Assembly: GCA_947630455.1 (NCBI GenBank)
Contig: CANRHP010000015.1
Span: forward strand, 1-33,402
Direction of reading: 5' to 3'
From: an uncultured Clostridia bacterium
GTDB taxonomy: Bacteria; Bacillota; Clostridia; Christensenellales; CAG-314
DNA: 33,402 nt
A model generated the notes under the pieces. The model saw only the letters and a list, made by a program, of their open reading frames with translations, did no database searches and was not told where the DNA came from. Of the stretch, positions 21,718 to 29,292 are shown piece after piece. A program made the translations under genes and the position numbers. How positions within the stretch are numbered: the stretch's first letter is position 1; every line of letters begins with the position of its first letter.

Positions 21718-22697
21718 AGCCACCCCTTGTTTTGGGCCTTGTAGTCGGCTATCATTTTGTCTCCGTCGGCAATCATGGCTGCGATGTCCTTTTTGTTGCG
21801 CAGCGTTGCCCCGCACGTGCACTGATGTCCGCCTCCGCCGTATTTTTCCGCCAGCTCGTTTATTGTCATAAAACGGCTTCTCAGTCTCACGCGCACCGAC
21901 CCATCCGGCATGTCAATAAACGCAAGCTGAGCGATGCAGTTTTTGATAAATTTGAGATAGCTTATCGCCTCGCTTGCCTGTTCGGACGTAAGGGCAAATT
22001 TCTTTTGCATTTTTTTGTCCACGTGCAGATACACCAATCCGTTTTTGGTTATTTTCATGTGTTCAAGCACATACGCCTGAAATTTAAGCTGCGAATAATC
22101 CTCGAGGTACAGATGCGCGTACAGCGATTCGATGTCCACCCCAAAGTCCAGCAGCATGCCGCCAATCCGCAGTGTGTCGCCGGTGGTGGCTTCGTAGCGG
22201 AAACGTCCGCTGTCAGTAACCAATCCGCAGTAGATGTAGGTTGCCGCTTCCTTGTCCAGCTTGAGGATATCTCTAAAGGTTTCGTAAAAATATGCGATCA
22301 TTTCACAGCAGGAGCTGCGCCAATCCTCCACCCAGCTCAGGCTGCCGTAGGGCTTGATGTCGATGTGATGATCTATTTTTACAATTTCTTTTGCAAGATC
22401 CAGCCTGTTGTTGCTTATGCGGTCCAATGTGGCGGTGTCCGTCACGATCAGCAGCGCTCCGTCGTACTCGCTGTCGGCTATTTTGTCGTCATCCGGTCCG
22501 AGAAATGCCAGGTAGTCGCTTCTGTCCTCCGTCTGCACGTATATTTTTTTGTCGGGAAAACTCAGCCTAAGCATTGCCGCAAGACCGCGTGATGAGCCTA
22601 TTGCGTCGCCGTCGGGACGTACATGTCGAGTTATGATTATTTTGTCGTATTGTATTATTTTGTCGAGAATTGCCTGCATTGTTTCACGTTGAGTCAT
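21714..22697 (-). CDS. DHH/DHHA1 phosphoesterase, NrnA-like (copy 2)
   Basis: Member of the NrnA family (oligoribonuclease degrading nano-RNA or cyclic dinucleotide products, and pAp phosphatase), 327 residues, cytoplasmic. Metal-binding motifs are intact: RHVRPDGDAIGS near residue 25, TDTATLDR, KIDHHID (the DHH triad), and VTDSGRFRYEAT. The DHHA1 domain carries RVRLRSRF and the substrate loop YGGGGHQCTCGA. It starts at ATG 22697, overlapping the stop of the first copy (ATGA), and ends overlapping surE (ATGA). It is a diverged paralogue of its neighbour rather than a recent duplicate. Confidence 0.9.
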   Translation of the reverse strand: MTQRETMQAILDKIIQYDKIIITRHVRPDGDAIGSSRGLAAMLRLSFPDKKIYVQTEDRSDYLAFLGPDDDKIADSEYDGALLIVTDTATLDRISNNRLDLAKEIVKIDHHIDIKPYGSLSWVEDWRSSCCEMIAYFYETFRDILKLDKEAATYIYCGLVTDSGRFRYEATTGDTLRIGGMLLDFGVDIESLYAHLYLEDYSQLKFQAYVLEHMKITKNGLVYLHVDKKMQKKFALTSEQASEAISYLKFIKNCIAQLAFIDMPDGSVRVRLRSRFMTINELAEKYGGGGHQCTCGATLRNKKDIAAMIADGDKMIADYKAQNKGWL

Positions 22698-23650
22698 AGT
22701 GCTTCTCCTCTGTGTAGAGCCCTGATATCCTCTACCATTTTCATTGCGGTTTCTATGTCGGGCACGGTTGCGCCGCTGGCTTTTGCATGTCCGCCTCCGC
22801 CGTATTTGACGGCTACGGGATTGATATTGTATTTTTTAGAGCGCAGCTCGCACAGCACGCCCTGCTCCGTTTCCGTAAAGTTTACCCAACTGTCTACGCC
22901 GCGTATATCCGCCATAGTGCCCACCATGCCGCGGGATATTCCAAAGCTGTCCACGCCGTATTCCGCTGCGTATTGCGCCAGTTCTTTTTTATCGGTGACA
23001 ATGTAGGCTACGCCATCTCCTGCAAGACATATTTTCATCGTGTAGTGCGCGCGCAGCTGCACATTTTTCAAGTCGTCTGCGTAGAGCTCGCAGTAGATTT
23101 CATTGGGGTCAAAGCTCTGTTCGGTAAGCGTTGCCGCCAAGCGGAACGTGCGGCTGTTAGCCGAGTCGTAGCGGAACCGACCGCTGTCCGTTACCATTCC
23201 CGTAAACAGCGATTTTGCCGCAAGTCTGTTTAGGCGCAGTCCCGTATCCAGCGCAAATTGCGTAAGCAATCCGCAGCAGCTTTCAAAGGTGCTGTCGATG
23301 ATATCCACATCGCAGATACTCTCGCAAAAAATATGATGGTCAAAGCGCAGCGTGGCGTCGGCAAGCCGATAGCGATCGTCGCTTATCATAAATTTTGCCG
23401 AGGTGTCCAGCACAATTGCCAGCGCCCCCTTGTAGACGTCATCGGCTATATCGTCCGGCGTGCACCCTTCCATAAAAGCATAGCGTTTGGTGCGATCGCC
23501 CACAATGTACACTTTTTTGTCGGGAAAGTTTTCGTTTATCAGTGCTTTCAGCCCGATCTGACTGCCCAGTGCGTCACCGTCGGGATTGCTGTGGCGGTGG
23601 ATTATCACCGTGTTGTATTTGCGTATCAGTTCTATTGCTTTTGCAAACAT
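22694..23650 (-). CDS. DHH/DHHA1 phosphoesterase, NrnA-like (copy 1)
   Basis: First gene of the minus-strand operon, 318 residues. It has HRHSNPDGDALGS near residue 19, LDTSAKFM, RFDHHIF with the DHH triad, VTDSGRFRYDSA, and the DHHA1 loop YGGGGHAKASGA, so all metal and substrate motifs are present. The family cleaves short oligonucleotides from the end and removes the 3' phosphate of pAp, recycling nucleotides after RNA decay or c-di-AMP/c-di-GMP breakdown. GGGG upstream of the ATG is a fair ribosome site, and a consensus promoter lies about 50 bases upstream. Which copy does which reaction cannot be told from sequence. Confidence 0.9.
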   Translation of the reverse strand: MFAKAIELIRKYNTVIIHRHSNPDGDALGSQIGLKALINENFPDKKVYIVGDRTKRYAFMEGCTPDDIADDVYKGALAIVLDTSAKFMISDDRYRLADATLRFDHHIFCESICDVDIIDSTFESCCGLLTQFALDTGLRLNRLAAKSLFTGMVTDSGRFRYDSANSRTFRLAATLTEQSFDPNEIYCELYADDLKNVQLRAHYTMKICLAGDGVAYIVTDKKELAQYAAEYGVDSFGISRGMVGTMADIRGVDSWVNFTETEQGVLCELRSKKYNINPVAVKYGGGGHAKASGATVPDIETAMKMVEDIRALHRGEAL

Positions 23651-23696
23651 TTTTACCCCGTTTATTTTATATTTATTATTATATTTCCAACATTAT

Positions 23697-23725
23697 ATTC
23701 TAACATATTATTCCAAGCACGTCAA
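23697..23725 (-). promoter_or_regulatory. Promoter of the DHH-DHH-surE operon
   Basis: On the minus strand: TTGACG (23720-23725), 17 bp, TAGAAT (23697-23702). The predicted start near 23690 gives a 40-base AT-rich leader. Confidence 0.8.
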
Positions 23726-23741
23726 CCGCGCTTTTGTGAAC

Positions 23742-24650
23742 TCAAGCTTTTGCGGCGCTCGATGCGGTTTGCGCGGAGTCTCCCGCAAGCGTACACACAT
23801 AGCTGTCGGTATTCAAATTTACTATGTTTGCCGAGTAGATGAGTATCGGTATTATCAATATTACTGCAAGCAGCTTGTTGATAAAATACAACACAATTGC
23901 TGCGGCAACGTTTATCAAAAGGATTATGCAGATAGACGCAAGGTGCTGCAGCACGTTTTTTGTCGTGAGCACATCCTTTAGCTTCAAGCCGTTGTCGCGA
24001 TATACAAGATAAGACGAGCACAGCGACAGTATGCACATCAGCAGGGCAAAAACAACAAATACCAACAGGCTGTACAGACGAATTGTCGCAAGCAGTATCA
24101 GTGACGCCACAAGCAGCGCCGTTTGGAAAATCGGTACCAGCGTGTGTGCAACAATAAATTGCTTCATATTGCGTTTGGCAACCTTGCTGCGCAAAACGTA
24201 TCTGGTTGTAAGGTTTGCCAACAGCAAACCGACCGTGCACAAAACAACTGCAGCTGTGAGGTCTGCCACAATATTTTCGGCAAATTGAGTGCAAATATCC
24301 GTCAAGCTTTGTTCAAAGCCCTCTGTGCTTTGACTCAAAGTTTCCACAAAGCCTTTGAGGGTGTTTTGCAGCCAATTTGTGTCTATTATTGTTTGCAGCG
24401 TATCCATAAAGCTTCCGTTCCAGTCGATCTGCGACACCGCGTAAGAGAAAAAGTCCGCCAACGACGCAGACGATTGCTCCACCGATTGGTTCAGCAGCTC
24501 CGACAGTTGCGTAAAGGTCGTCCCCGCGTCCCCGACTGCGGCTCCGATAAACACAAAAACCGCAAGCAGCATAAAGAGGTATACCAAGCCCATAGGCACA
24601 AAGACGTAAACCAAATTTTTTCCAAAATTTTTGATAGAGTTTTTTATCAT
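23742..24650 (-). CDS. Hypothetical polytopic membrane protein
   Basis: Protein of 302 residues. It has a membrane segment at about 14-38, a Ser/Thr/Gln-rich loop of about 100 residues (LLNQSVEQSSASLADFF, TLSQSTEGFEQSLTDI) that is probably extracellular, then about five more helices between 145 and 285 (DLTAAVVLCTVGLLLANL; LYSLLVFVVFALLMCILSL; LASICIILLINVAAAIVL; LLAVILIIPILIYSA). The layout of one helix, a large loop and a helix bundle resembles some permease-like or YhgE-like proteins, but no motif supports naming it. ATG 24650 has AGGAGC about seven bases upstream. A consensus promoter lies about 115 bases upstream. It is transcribed separately from the DHH operon, which has its own promoter. 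Confidence 0.75.
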   Translation of the reverse strand: MIKNSIKNFGKNLVYVFVPMGLVYLFMLLAVFVFIGAAVGDAGTTFTQLSELLNQSVEQSSASLADFFSYAVSQIDWNGSFMDTLQTIIDTNWLQNTLKGFVETLSQSTEGFEQSLTDICTQFAENIVADLTAAVVLCTVGLLLANLTTRYVLRSKVAKRNMKQFIVAHTLVPIFQTALLVASLILLATIRLYSLLVFVVFALLMCILSLCSSYLVYRDNGLKLKDVLTTKNVLQHLASICIILLINVAAAIVLYFINKLLAVILIIPILIYSANIVNLNTDSYVCTLAGDSAQTASSAAKA

Positions 24651-24770
24651 AAACTGCTCCTATTGCATATTTGTTTTGCAGTCCATCCCTCATTCGGACG
24701 TGGTGTGCAGAATGGGGTCAAGCGATCGTCCGCGCGCAAGCGTCCGTCATTTTGAGAGGGATACAGGACA

Positions 24771-24799
24771 ATTCTAACAGACGCCCACCTCATTGTCAA
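24771..24799 (-). promoter_or_regulatory. Promoter of the minus-strand membrane-protein gene
   Basis: On the minus strand: TTGACA (24794-24799), 17 bp, TAGAAT (24771-24776). The leader is about 114 bases long, with no structure I recognise. Confidence 0.8.
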
Positions 24800-25063
24800 C
24801 CGACGGTATCAAAAACGCAACACGGTAAAAGCCCATTTCCGCAGCAAATTTGCGGCAAAGCGACGCATGATTTTTCGGGATGATTTAGGAGCGGTGCGCC
24901 TCACAAAAGCGGCAGTGACAACAACGGCAGTCCCGAGCTTTTCAGGGCGGTGCCGTTTTGACTGAAATTTAACAAAATTTACAAAAAAAATATTTTTTTT
25001 CAATTTAACTTAATTTTTTTGGTGTTCGCCAGGTAGGTATTTATATAAAAAAATATGCAACAA
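24800..25063. other. Intergenic stretch downstream of the XRE gene
   Basis: About 264 bases without a convincing gene. A hairpin AACGGCA (24923-24929) / TGCCGTT (24951-24957) with inner CCC/GGG pairs may end leftward transcription. An A8-T-A-T8-like self-complementary run lies near 24979-24999. A short minus-strand open frame (24809-25003) lacks a ribosome site and reads as unlikely protein. Confidence 0.45.
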
Positions 25064-25348
25064 TCACAAACTGTTCAAAAAATTGTTGAGCAAAGCTCTT
25101 TGCTCGGAAGTAAGCTTGGTCAACCTGTCGTTGGGCTTGTCCTCACCCAAGGTAAAAAATTCCATATAGGTAATTCCCAATCCCCAACACAGATGCCCAA
25201 GATATTCCACTGTGGGACAAACGAGACCCTTCTCCACCTTGTAAATATACGTTGGAGAAACTCCGGCATTGTTTGCAAGCGCGTTTTTAGACAATCCGCG
25301 TCTCGTTCTGAAATAGTTTACTCTTTTTCCCACTTCCGCTGCATCCAT
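25064..25348 (-). CDS. XRE-family helix-turn-helix regulator
   Basis: Small DNA-binding protein of 94 residues. The HTH_3 domain fills residues about 5-65: VGKRVNYFRTRRGLSKNALA, NNAGVSPTYIYKVEKGLVCP, then LGHLCWGLGITYMEFF. The tail (DRLTKLTSEQRALLNNFL) is a short helix, perhaps for dimerisation. ATG 25348 is preferred over an in-frame ATG at 25363 because GAGGAG lies about seven bases before it. It is divergent from the collagen-like lipoprotein, and the DNA between them holds palindromes overlapping both promoters. I infer that it controls itself and the lipoprotein gene. Confidence 0.88.
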   Translation of the reverse strand: MDAAEVGKRVNYFRTRRGLSKNALANNAGVSPTYIYKVEKGLVCPTVEYLGHLCWGLGITYMEFFTLGEDKPNDRLTKLTSEQRALLNNFLNSL

Positions 25349-25372
25349 ATTTGCTCTCCTCAAATTTACAAT

Positions 25373-25452
25373 ATTATAGTTTATATTTTAAGAACAAAAT
25401 TGTTCAAAATATAAACTCTTGGGTTGACATATATAAACTATAGTGTTACAAT
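25373..25452. promoter_or_regulatory. Divergent promoters with palindromic operators
   Basis: Rightward promoter: TTGACA (25424-25429), 17 bp, TACAAT (25447-25452). Leftward -10: TATAAT on the minus strand at 25373-25378, with a weak -35. Between them lies an inverted repeat TTTATATTTT / AAAATATAAA (25380-25389 and 25405-25414) with nested GAACAA / TTGTTC, and a wider pair TATAGTTTATA (25375-25385) / TATAAACTATA (25432-25442), the second half of which fills the spacer of the rightward promoter. These are good candidate sites for the adjacent XRE regulator. Confidence 0.7.
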
Positions 25453-25570
25453 ATTACCAATATCGCAATACTATATTATTATTGTGCAAAGTATGTCACA
25501 AACATACGCCCGACACTAATCGGGAGCGATCCCGTAACATAGTGAATAAATACAAGGAGATAGTAAAACA

Positions 25571-28500
25571 ATGAAAAAGTTGACAAAAATTTTACTTTGT
25601 GTCATTTTGTCGCTTTGCATAGTTGTATCCGCAGCCGTGCTCGTTGCTTGCGAGGGAACGCCCGGCAAGGATGGAGTCAACGGTGTCGACGGCAAAAACG
25701 GTGCAGACGGCAAAGACGGCGTAACGCCTCATATCGGTGCCGACGGCTATTGGTACTTTGGCGATACCAAGACGGAGTTCAAGGCGGTAGGTACCGACGG
25801 CGTTGACGGCGTGGACGGCAAATCTGCCTTTGAGCTGTACAAGCAGCAATATCCTCAGTACAAAGGCACGTTGGAAAACTGGCTTGCGTCACTGAGCGGA
25901 GCTGCGGGTGCAAATGGCGCTGACGGCAAAGACGGCGCTGACGGCAAAGACGGCGCTGACGGCAAAGACGGAGCCGACGGTGTAGACGGCAAGTCCGCCT
26001 TCGAGCTGTACAAGCAGGCTCATCCCGAGTACGAGGGCACCCTCGACCAATGGCTTGAGTCGCTGCAGGGCGCTGCCGGTAAGGATGGCGCAGCAGGTAA
26101 AGACGGTGCGGCAGGTAAGGATGGCGTAACTCCTCACGTAGGCGAGGACGGCTATTGGTACTTTGGCGAGACCAAGACGGAATACAAGGCAGCCGGCTCC
26201 GACGGCAAGTCCGCCTATGATCTCTATGTGGAGCAGTTCAAGGCACAGGCAGAAAATGCCGGCAAAGAGCCTCTCGGCTTGGAGGCGTGGCTCAAATCTC
26301 TAAGCAAGGGTACCGTTTGGCAAGTAGGCGAAGGAGATCCCTCCGGATTGAAATTGACCGTTGACGACGGCACCTATTATCTGGATACGACATCCGGACA
26401 GATATGGAGAGCAACCGTTGCCGGAACGGTAATTACCTGGGAGCCTATCTACAACACCTCCGGCAAGGAAATTGCCGAAATCGAAGAGGATCGCTACAGC
26501 CACTTTATGGATGAAGGCGCTACCGACGAAAATGTACATAGATTGGGCGTTTGGATCAGATACAAGGATGGCAGCGATGCTACATTTATCGATCTCAAGT
26601 GCGAACACGAGCTTGATTCGCTCACTGACATATATATCGTACAGAGCGATTGCGAAAGGGGCACGGTGAAGTTTAGTCGCTGCAAATGGTGCCGGCAATG
26701 GCTTGTGCAAATTGATGCCCAAATTTACTCTTCAATTCCTCATAAATATGATACGAATTGGTCATCTGACGAAAATCAGCACTGGCATGCACCGATATGC
26801 AGTCACAAGGCTGACCTTCCAAACAAAGACGTCAACAATCACAATTGGCGTACCTACTACACCGTAGACTATGATGAAGAAAAAGCCACCTCAAACGGAT
26901 ACATCAAGTGGCAGCAATGCACCGTTTGCGGTTACATCACCAACGACAAGCTCAGCGATCCGAGCGCCTTGGTAAAAGAAGACGAAAAAGTTCACATTTC
27001 AAATGCGGACGAATGGAATGCGTTTGCCCGCGCAGTCAACAACGGAGCCACCTACGGCGCAGACAAAAAGTTTAGTGAAGCTCAGGTGGTTTTGGATAGC
27101 GACATAGATTTCGGCGGTTCGGCACTGATCCCCGTTGGTATTCCCACCAATGTCGATTCGCTTGTAGACCGCAGCAACGGCAGCTATCTCGATCTTGTTG
27201 CCGACGCGTCTATCGAGGGCGGCTTCAAAGGTCAATTTGACGGCAACAACAAAACTTTGTCCGGCTTTGTAGTGGATAGCGGTCACTTCACCGGTGTGTT
27301 CGGTTACATCAACAACGGTTCTGTCACCAAGCTTACCGTCAAAAACGCGTCCATCATGGGCGAGGCGTTCGTCGGCGGCGTTGCAGGCTTTATCGAGGGT
27401 ACAAGCGTACGTATTTCCAAAGTAAGCGTTGTGGACTGCACCGTGTTCGGTCTTGCGCACGTTGGCGGAATTGCGGGCTATGCTCTCAATGCCGGTCCTC
27501 AGCTCAAGCGCGCAAACGCGTCGGATGACGCAGCTATCAAAAACTGCACGGTTATGGGTACGACAGAACAACTAGGAGCATCTAAAGTAACGATGCGAAT
27601 AATTGCCGGCCTTGGAGCTAAAGATTCTGCGGACGGTAAGTATTATGACAGTATGAATGCCGGAGGAATTCTCGGTACCTCTCACAGCAGTTCCGTCAAC
27701 GGTTGCTATTTGCATCTCATTGCAATACGAGCAACAGGAACGCGTGCGTTTGTAGTGGGCTTGGCAGACGGTACGGAAGATGCAAATAGCGTTGTTGTTG
27801 GCAATATTACCGGTAAATTTAAAGGAATGGTGTCGGTTTTTCCGAGTAATGGTGTAAATGATAAAAACGGCGTCAGTACGAGCGGTAACATTAAGGACAG
27901 CGGCGAAGCAATGACCGATTCGCACGGAGATGATTATGTAAGATTCCTCGAAAACAAATATATTAGCAGATACGGTAATGATAGCGGAGACTCGGCGCCC
28001 TACAGCAACATATTGCTCGCAAGCGCACTGTCTCTTATTTCACCTGCCGCCGATCCAATTTTTTACGAAATAGAAAATAAAGAGATGCTTAAAAAGTGGG
28101 CGGCGGAAATTAACGGAGGCAAACCATATCGCAATTATTATATTTTGTTGTCGGAAGACGTAATCTTTGAGGAGGGCGAATACTGGACGCCCATCAACGC
28201 TTTCAATGCGGAGAACAGCCCCCTCAACAATACCGAATTCGACGGAGGCGGTCACACGATCAGCTATATGCATTTCAAGCCTAACAGCTCGTCAACGGAG
28301 TATCCCTATGGAATTGGCTTTATTGACTCGATCACAGGCACGTTTACGATCAGCAACGTTACCTTTGACAACGCACAAGTGTACTACGACTCGACAACGT
28401 ACTACGGCAATGTGATTGGCGGCGTTTTCGGATATGTTTACGGCAATGTGACTTTGAGCAACGTCACCGTACAGAACAGCAAAATAATAGGATACGGCAA

Positions 28501-28981
28501 GGTGGGTGCGTTTATCGGTATGGGCGCCGATCCCAATGTACACATTACCTTTGAAAACTGCACATCCAAGGACAACCAAATCTACGGCGTGTACAATGTC
28601 GGCGGATTTGCGGGCAATATTCAACGTACCTATACCGGTGTAGACAACACCAAGTTTGTTGGAGAAAATGTCAGCTCCAGTAAAATTCTGCTTCCGACGA
28701 CACAGATTAGTTATGTAACGATTACCGCAACAATAACCTACAGAGTAGGAGATATAAGCAGCGGTGCACCGGTAGAGGTGCCTGTATCGGGTACGTATGT
28801 AGATCTCTATGAGGATAGTGAAGGCAATCATTATTACTACGCGGCAGAGGCTGTGTACTATGTGTCCTATGGCGGCAACAATGGCTTCGACCCGCATTGG
28901 GAAGGAAACAAATATATCGCCAACAGCGAATATTGCGTAGACACACCGGAGCCCTTCACGGCAACGGCGCCTCAGGCTTAG
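25571..28981 (+). CDS. Collagen-like, GLUG-like repeat surface lipoprotein
   Basis: Lipoprotein of 1136 residues with lipobox VLVAC (Cys27). Residues about 28-250 are collagen-like Gly-X-Y runs (GKDGADGKDG, GAAGKDGAAG) alternating with two copies of a cassette reading TPH(I/V)G.DGYWYFG(D/E)TKTE and three copies of a KSAFELYK...GTL..WL.SL motif familiar from collagen-like surface and fibre proteins. Residues about 335-460 hold Cys/His pairs (CKWC, HWHAPICSH, CTVCGY), possibly metal-stabilised. From about 475 to 1050 come beta-helix-like repeats with GLUG-type motifs: FKGQFDGNNKTLSGF, GVFGYINNGSVTKLTV, AFVGGVAGF, HVGGIAGYA, and again FDGGGHTISYM, GGVFGYVYGNVTLSNVTV, NVGGFAGN. No catalytic residues are evident; adhesion or binding is likely. 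AAGGAG precedes the ATG, with a leader of about 112 bases. Confidence 0.85.
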   Translation: MKKLTKILLCVILSLCIVVSAAVLVACEGTPGKDGVNGVDGKNGADGKDGVTPHIGADGYWYFGDTKTEFKAVGTDGVDGVDGKSAFELYKQQYPQYKGTLENWLASLSGAAGANGADGKDGADGKDGADGKDGADGVDGKSAFELYKQAHPEYEGTLDQWLESLQGAAGKDGAAGKDGAAGKDGVTPHVGEDGYWYFGETKTEYKAAGSDGKSAYDLYVEQFKAQAENAGKEPLGLEAWLKSLSKGTVWQVGEGDPSGLKLTVDDGTYYLDTTSGQIWRATVAGTVITWEPIYNTSGKEIAEIEEDRYSHFMDEGATDENVHRLGVWIRYKDGSDATFIDLKCEHELDSLTDIYIVQSDCERGTVKFSRCKWCRQWLVQIDAQIYSSIPHKYDTNWSSDENQHWHAPICSHKADLPNKDVNNHNWRTYYTVDYDEEKATSNGYIKWQQCTVCGYITNDKLSDPSALVKEDEKVHISNADEWNAFARAVNNGATYGADKKFSEAQVVLDSDIDFGGSALIPVGIPTNVDSLVDRSNGSYLDLVADASIEGGFKGQFDGNNKTLSGFVVDSGHFTGVFGYINNGSVTKLTVKNASIMGEAFVGGVAGFIEGTSVRISKVSVVDCTVFGLAHVGGIAGYALNAGPQLKRANASDDAAIKNCTVMGTTEQLGASKVTMRIIAGLGAKDSADGKYYDSMNAGGILGTSHSSSVNGCYLHLIAIRATGTRAFVVGLADGTEDANSVVVGNITGKFKGMVSVFPSNGVNDKNGVSTSGNIKDSGEAMTDSHGDDYVRFLENKYISRYGNDSGDSAPYSNILLASALSLISPAADPIFYEIENKEMLKKWAAEINGGKPYRNYYILLSEDVIFEEGEYWTPINAFNAENSPLNNTEFDGGGHTISYMHFKPNSSSTEYPYGIGFIDSITGTFTISNVTFDNAQVYYDSTTYYGNVIGGVFGYVYGNVTLSNVTVQNSKIIGYGKVGAFIGMGADPNVHITFENCTSKDNQIYGVYNVGGFAGNIQRTYTGVDNTKFVGENVSSSKILLPTTQISYVTITATITYRVGDISSGAPVEVPVSGTYVDLYEDSEGNHYYYAAEAVYYVSYGGNNGFDPHWEGNKYIANSEYCVDTPEPFTATAPQA
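25916..25987 (+). repeat. 18-base tandem repeat in the collagen-like region
   Basis: Three exact copies of an 18-base unit encoding GADGKD, then a diverged fourth. A second, less exact array lies at about 26073-26130 (GAAGKD units). Such arrays change copy number by slippage while staying in frame. Confidence 0.85.
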
Positions 28982-28988
28982 ATTTTGG

Positions 28989-29063
28989 GTCCTGACCACA
29001 ACGATATCCGACAGCGAAATCTGCGTGGATACGACAGCTCCGTTTGTGCATACGGCGGTGTAG
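28989..29063 (+). pseudogene. Remnant resembling a second copy of the lipoprotein C-terminus
   Basis: Just after the lipoprotein stop, the +1 frame reads SDSEICVDTTAPFVHTAV and then TAG. The genuine C-terminus reads ANSEYCVDTPEPFTATAPQA and stop. The match of S-E-x-C-V-D-T-x-x-P-F in the same relation to a stop suggests leftover DNA from a tandem paralogue or allele exchange. Confidence 0.45.
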
Positions 29064-29182
29064 GCAGGACGATCGGGCGCAAGCCTTTACAAAGACAACC
29101 TCGCGCTGCGGATTTTAGTTGCATTGCGTAATTCTCCTAATTCATTTGCGCTTCTTGGTTTTCGGATCCAATGCGCGGTTGT

Positions 29183-29209
29183 AAAAAAGAGCGGGAAACC
29201 GCTCTTTTT
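29183..29209. terminator. Bidirectional terminator with GAAA tetraloop
   Basis: A6-GAGCGG, loop GAAA, CCGCTC-T5. A perfect 11-bp stem including the A/T pairs. It ends the lipoprotein transcript. Confidence 0.9.
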
Positions 29210-29256
29210 CTTGTGGCTGTGAAAAATTTGCGGCGACAAATTTTATTCTGCCGGTG

Positions 29257-29286
29257 TTGACAACATATATCGGATTTGTATAAAAT
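29257..29286 (+). promoter_or_regulatory. Promoter of the CDF transporter, placed for leaderless mRNA
   Basis: TTGACA (29257-29262), then TATAAA at 29279-29284 (16 bp) or TAAAAT at 29281-29286 (18 bp). The start of transcription falls at about 29291-29293, and the ATG is at 29293. No Shine-Dalgarno site is present. Confidence 0.7.
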
Positions 29287-29292
29287 ATCTGT

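Noticed and set aside
24809-25003. Minus-strand 64-codon frame between the membrane protein and the XRE gene
   Set aside because: No ribosome site, a highly basic composition and overlap with hairpin and AT-run DNA.
25916-26130. Short tandem repeats considered as a CRISPR array
   Set aside because: The units are adjacent 18-base coding repeats without spacers, in frame within a collagen-like gene. No CRISPR array or cas gene was seen in the window.
28978-29124. Minus-strand 48-codon frame with AGGAG before its ATG
   Set aside because: Only the ribosome-like site supports it; the translation is Arg/Cys-rich and unlike a protein, and the plus strand explains part of it as a lipoprotein-tail remnant.
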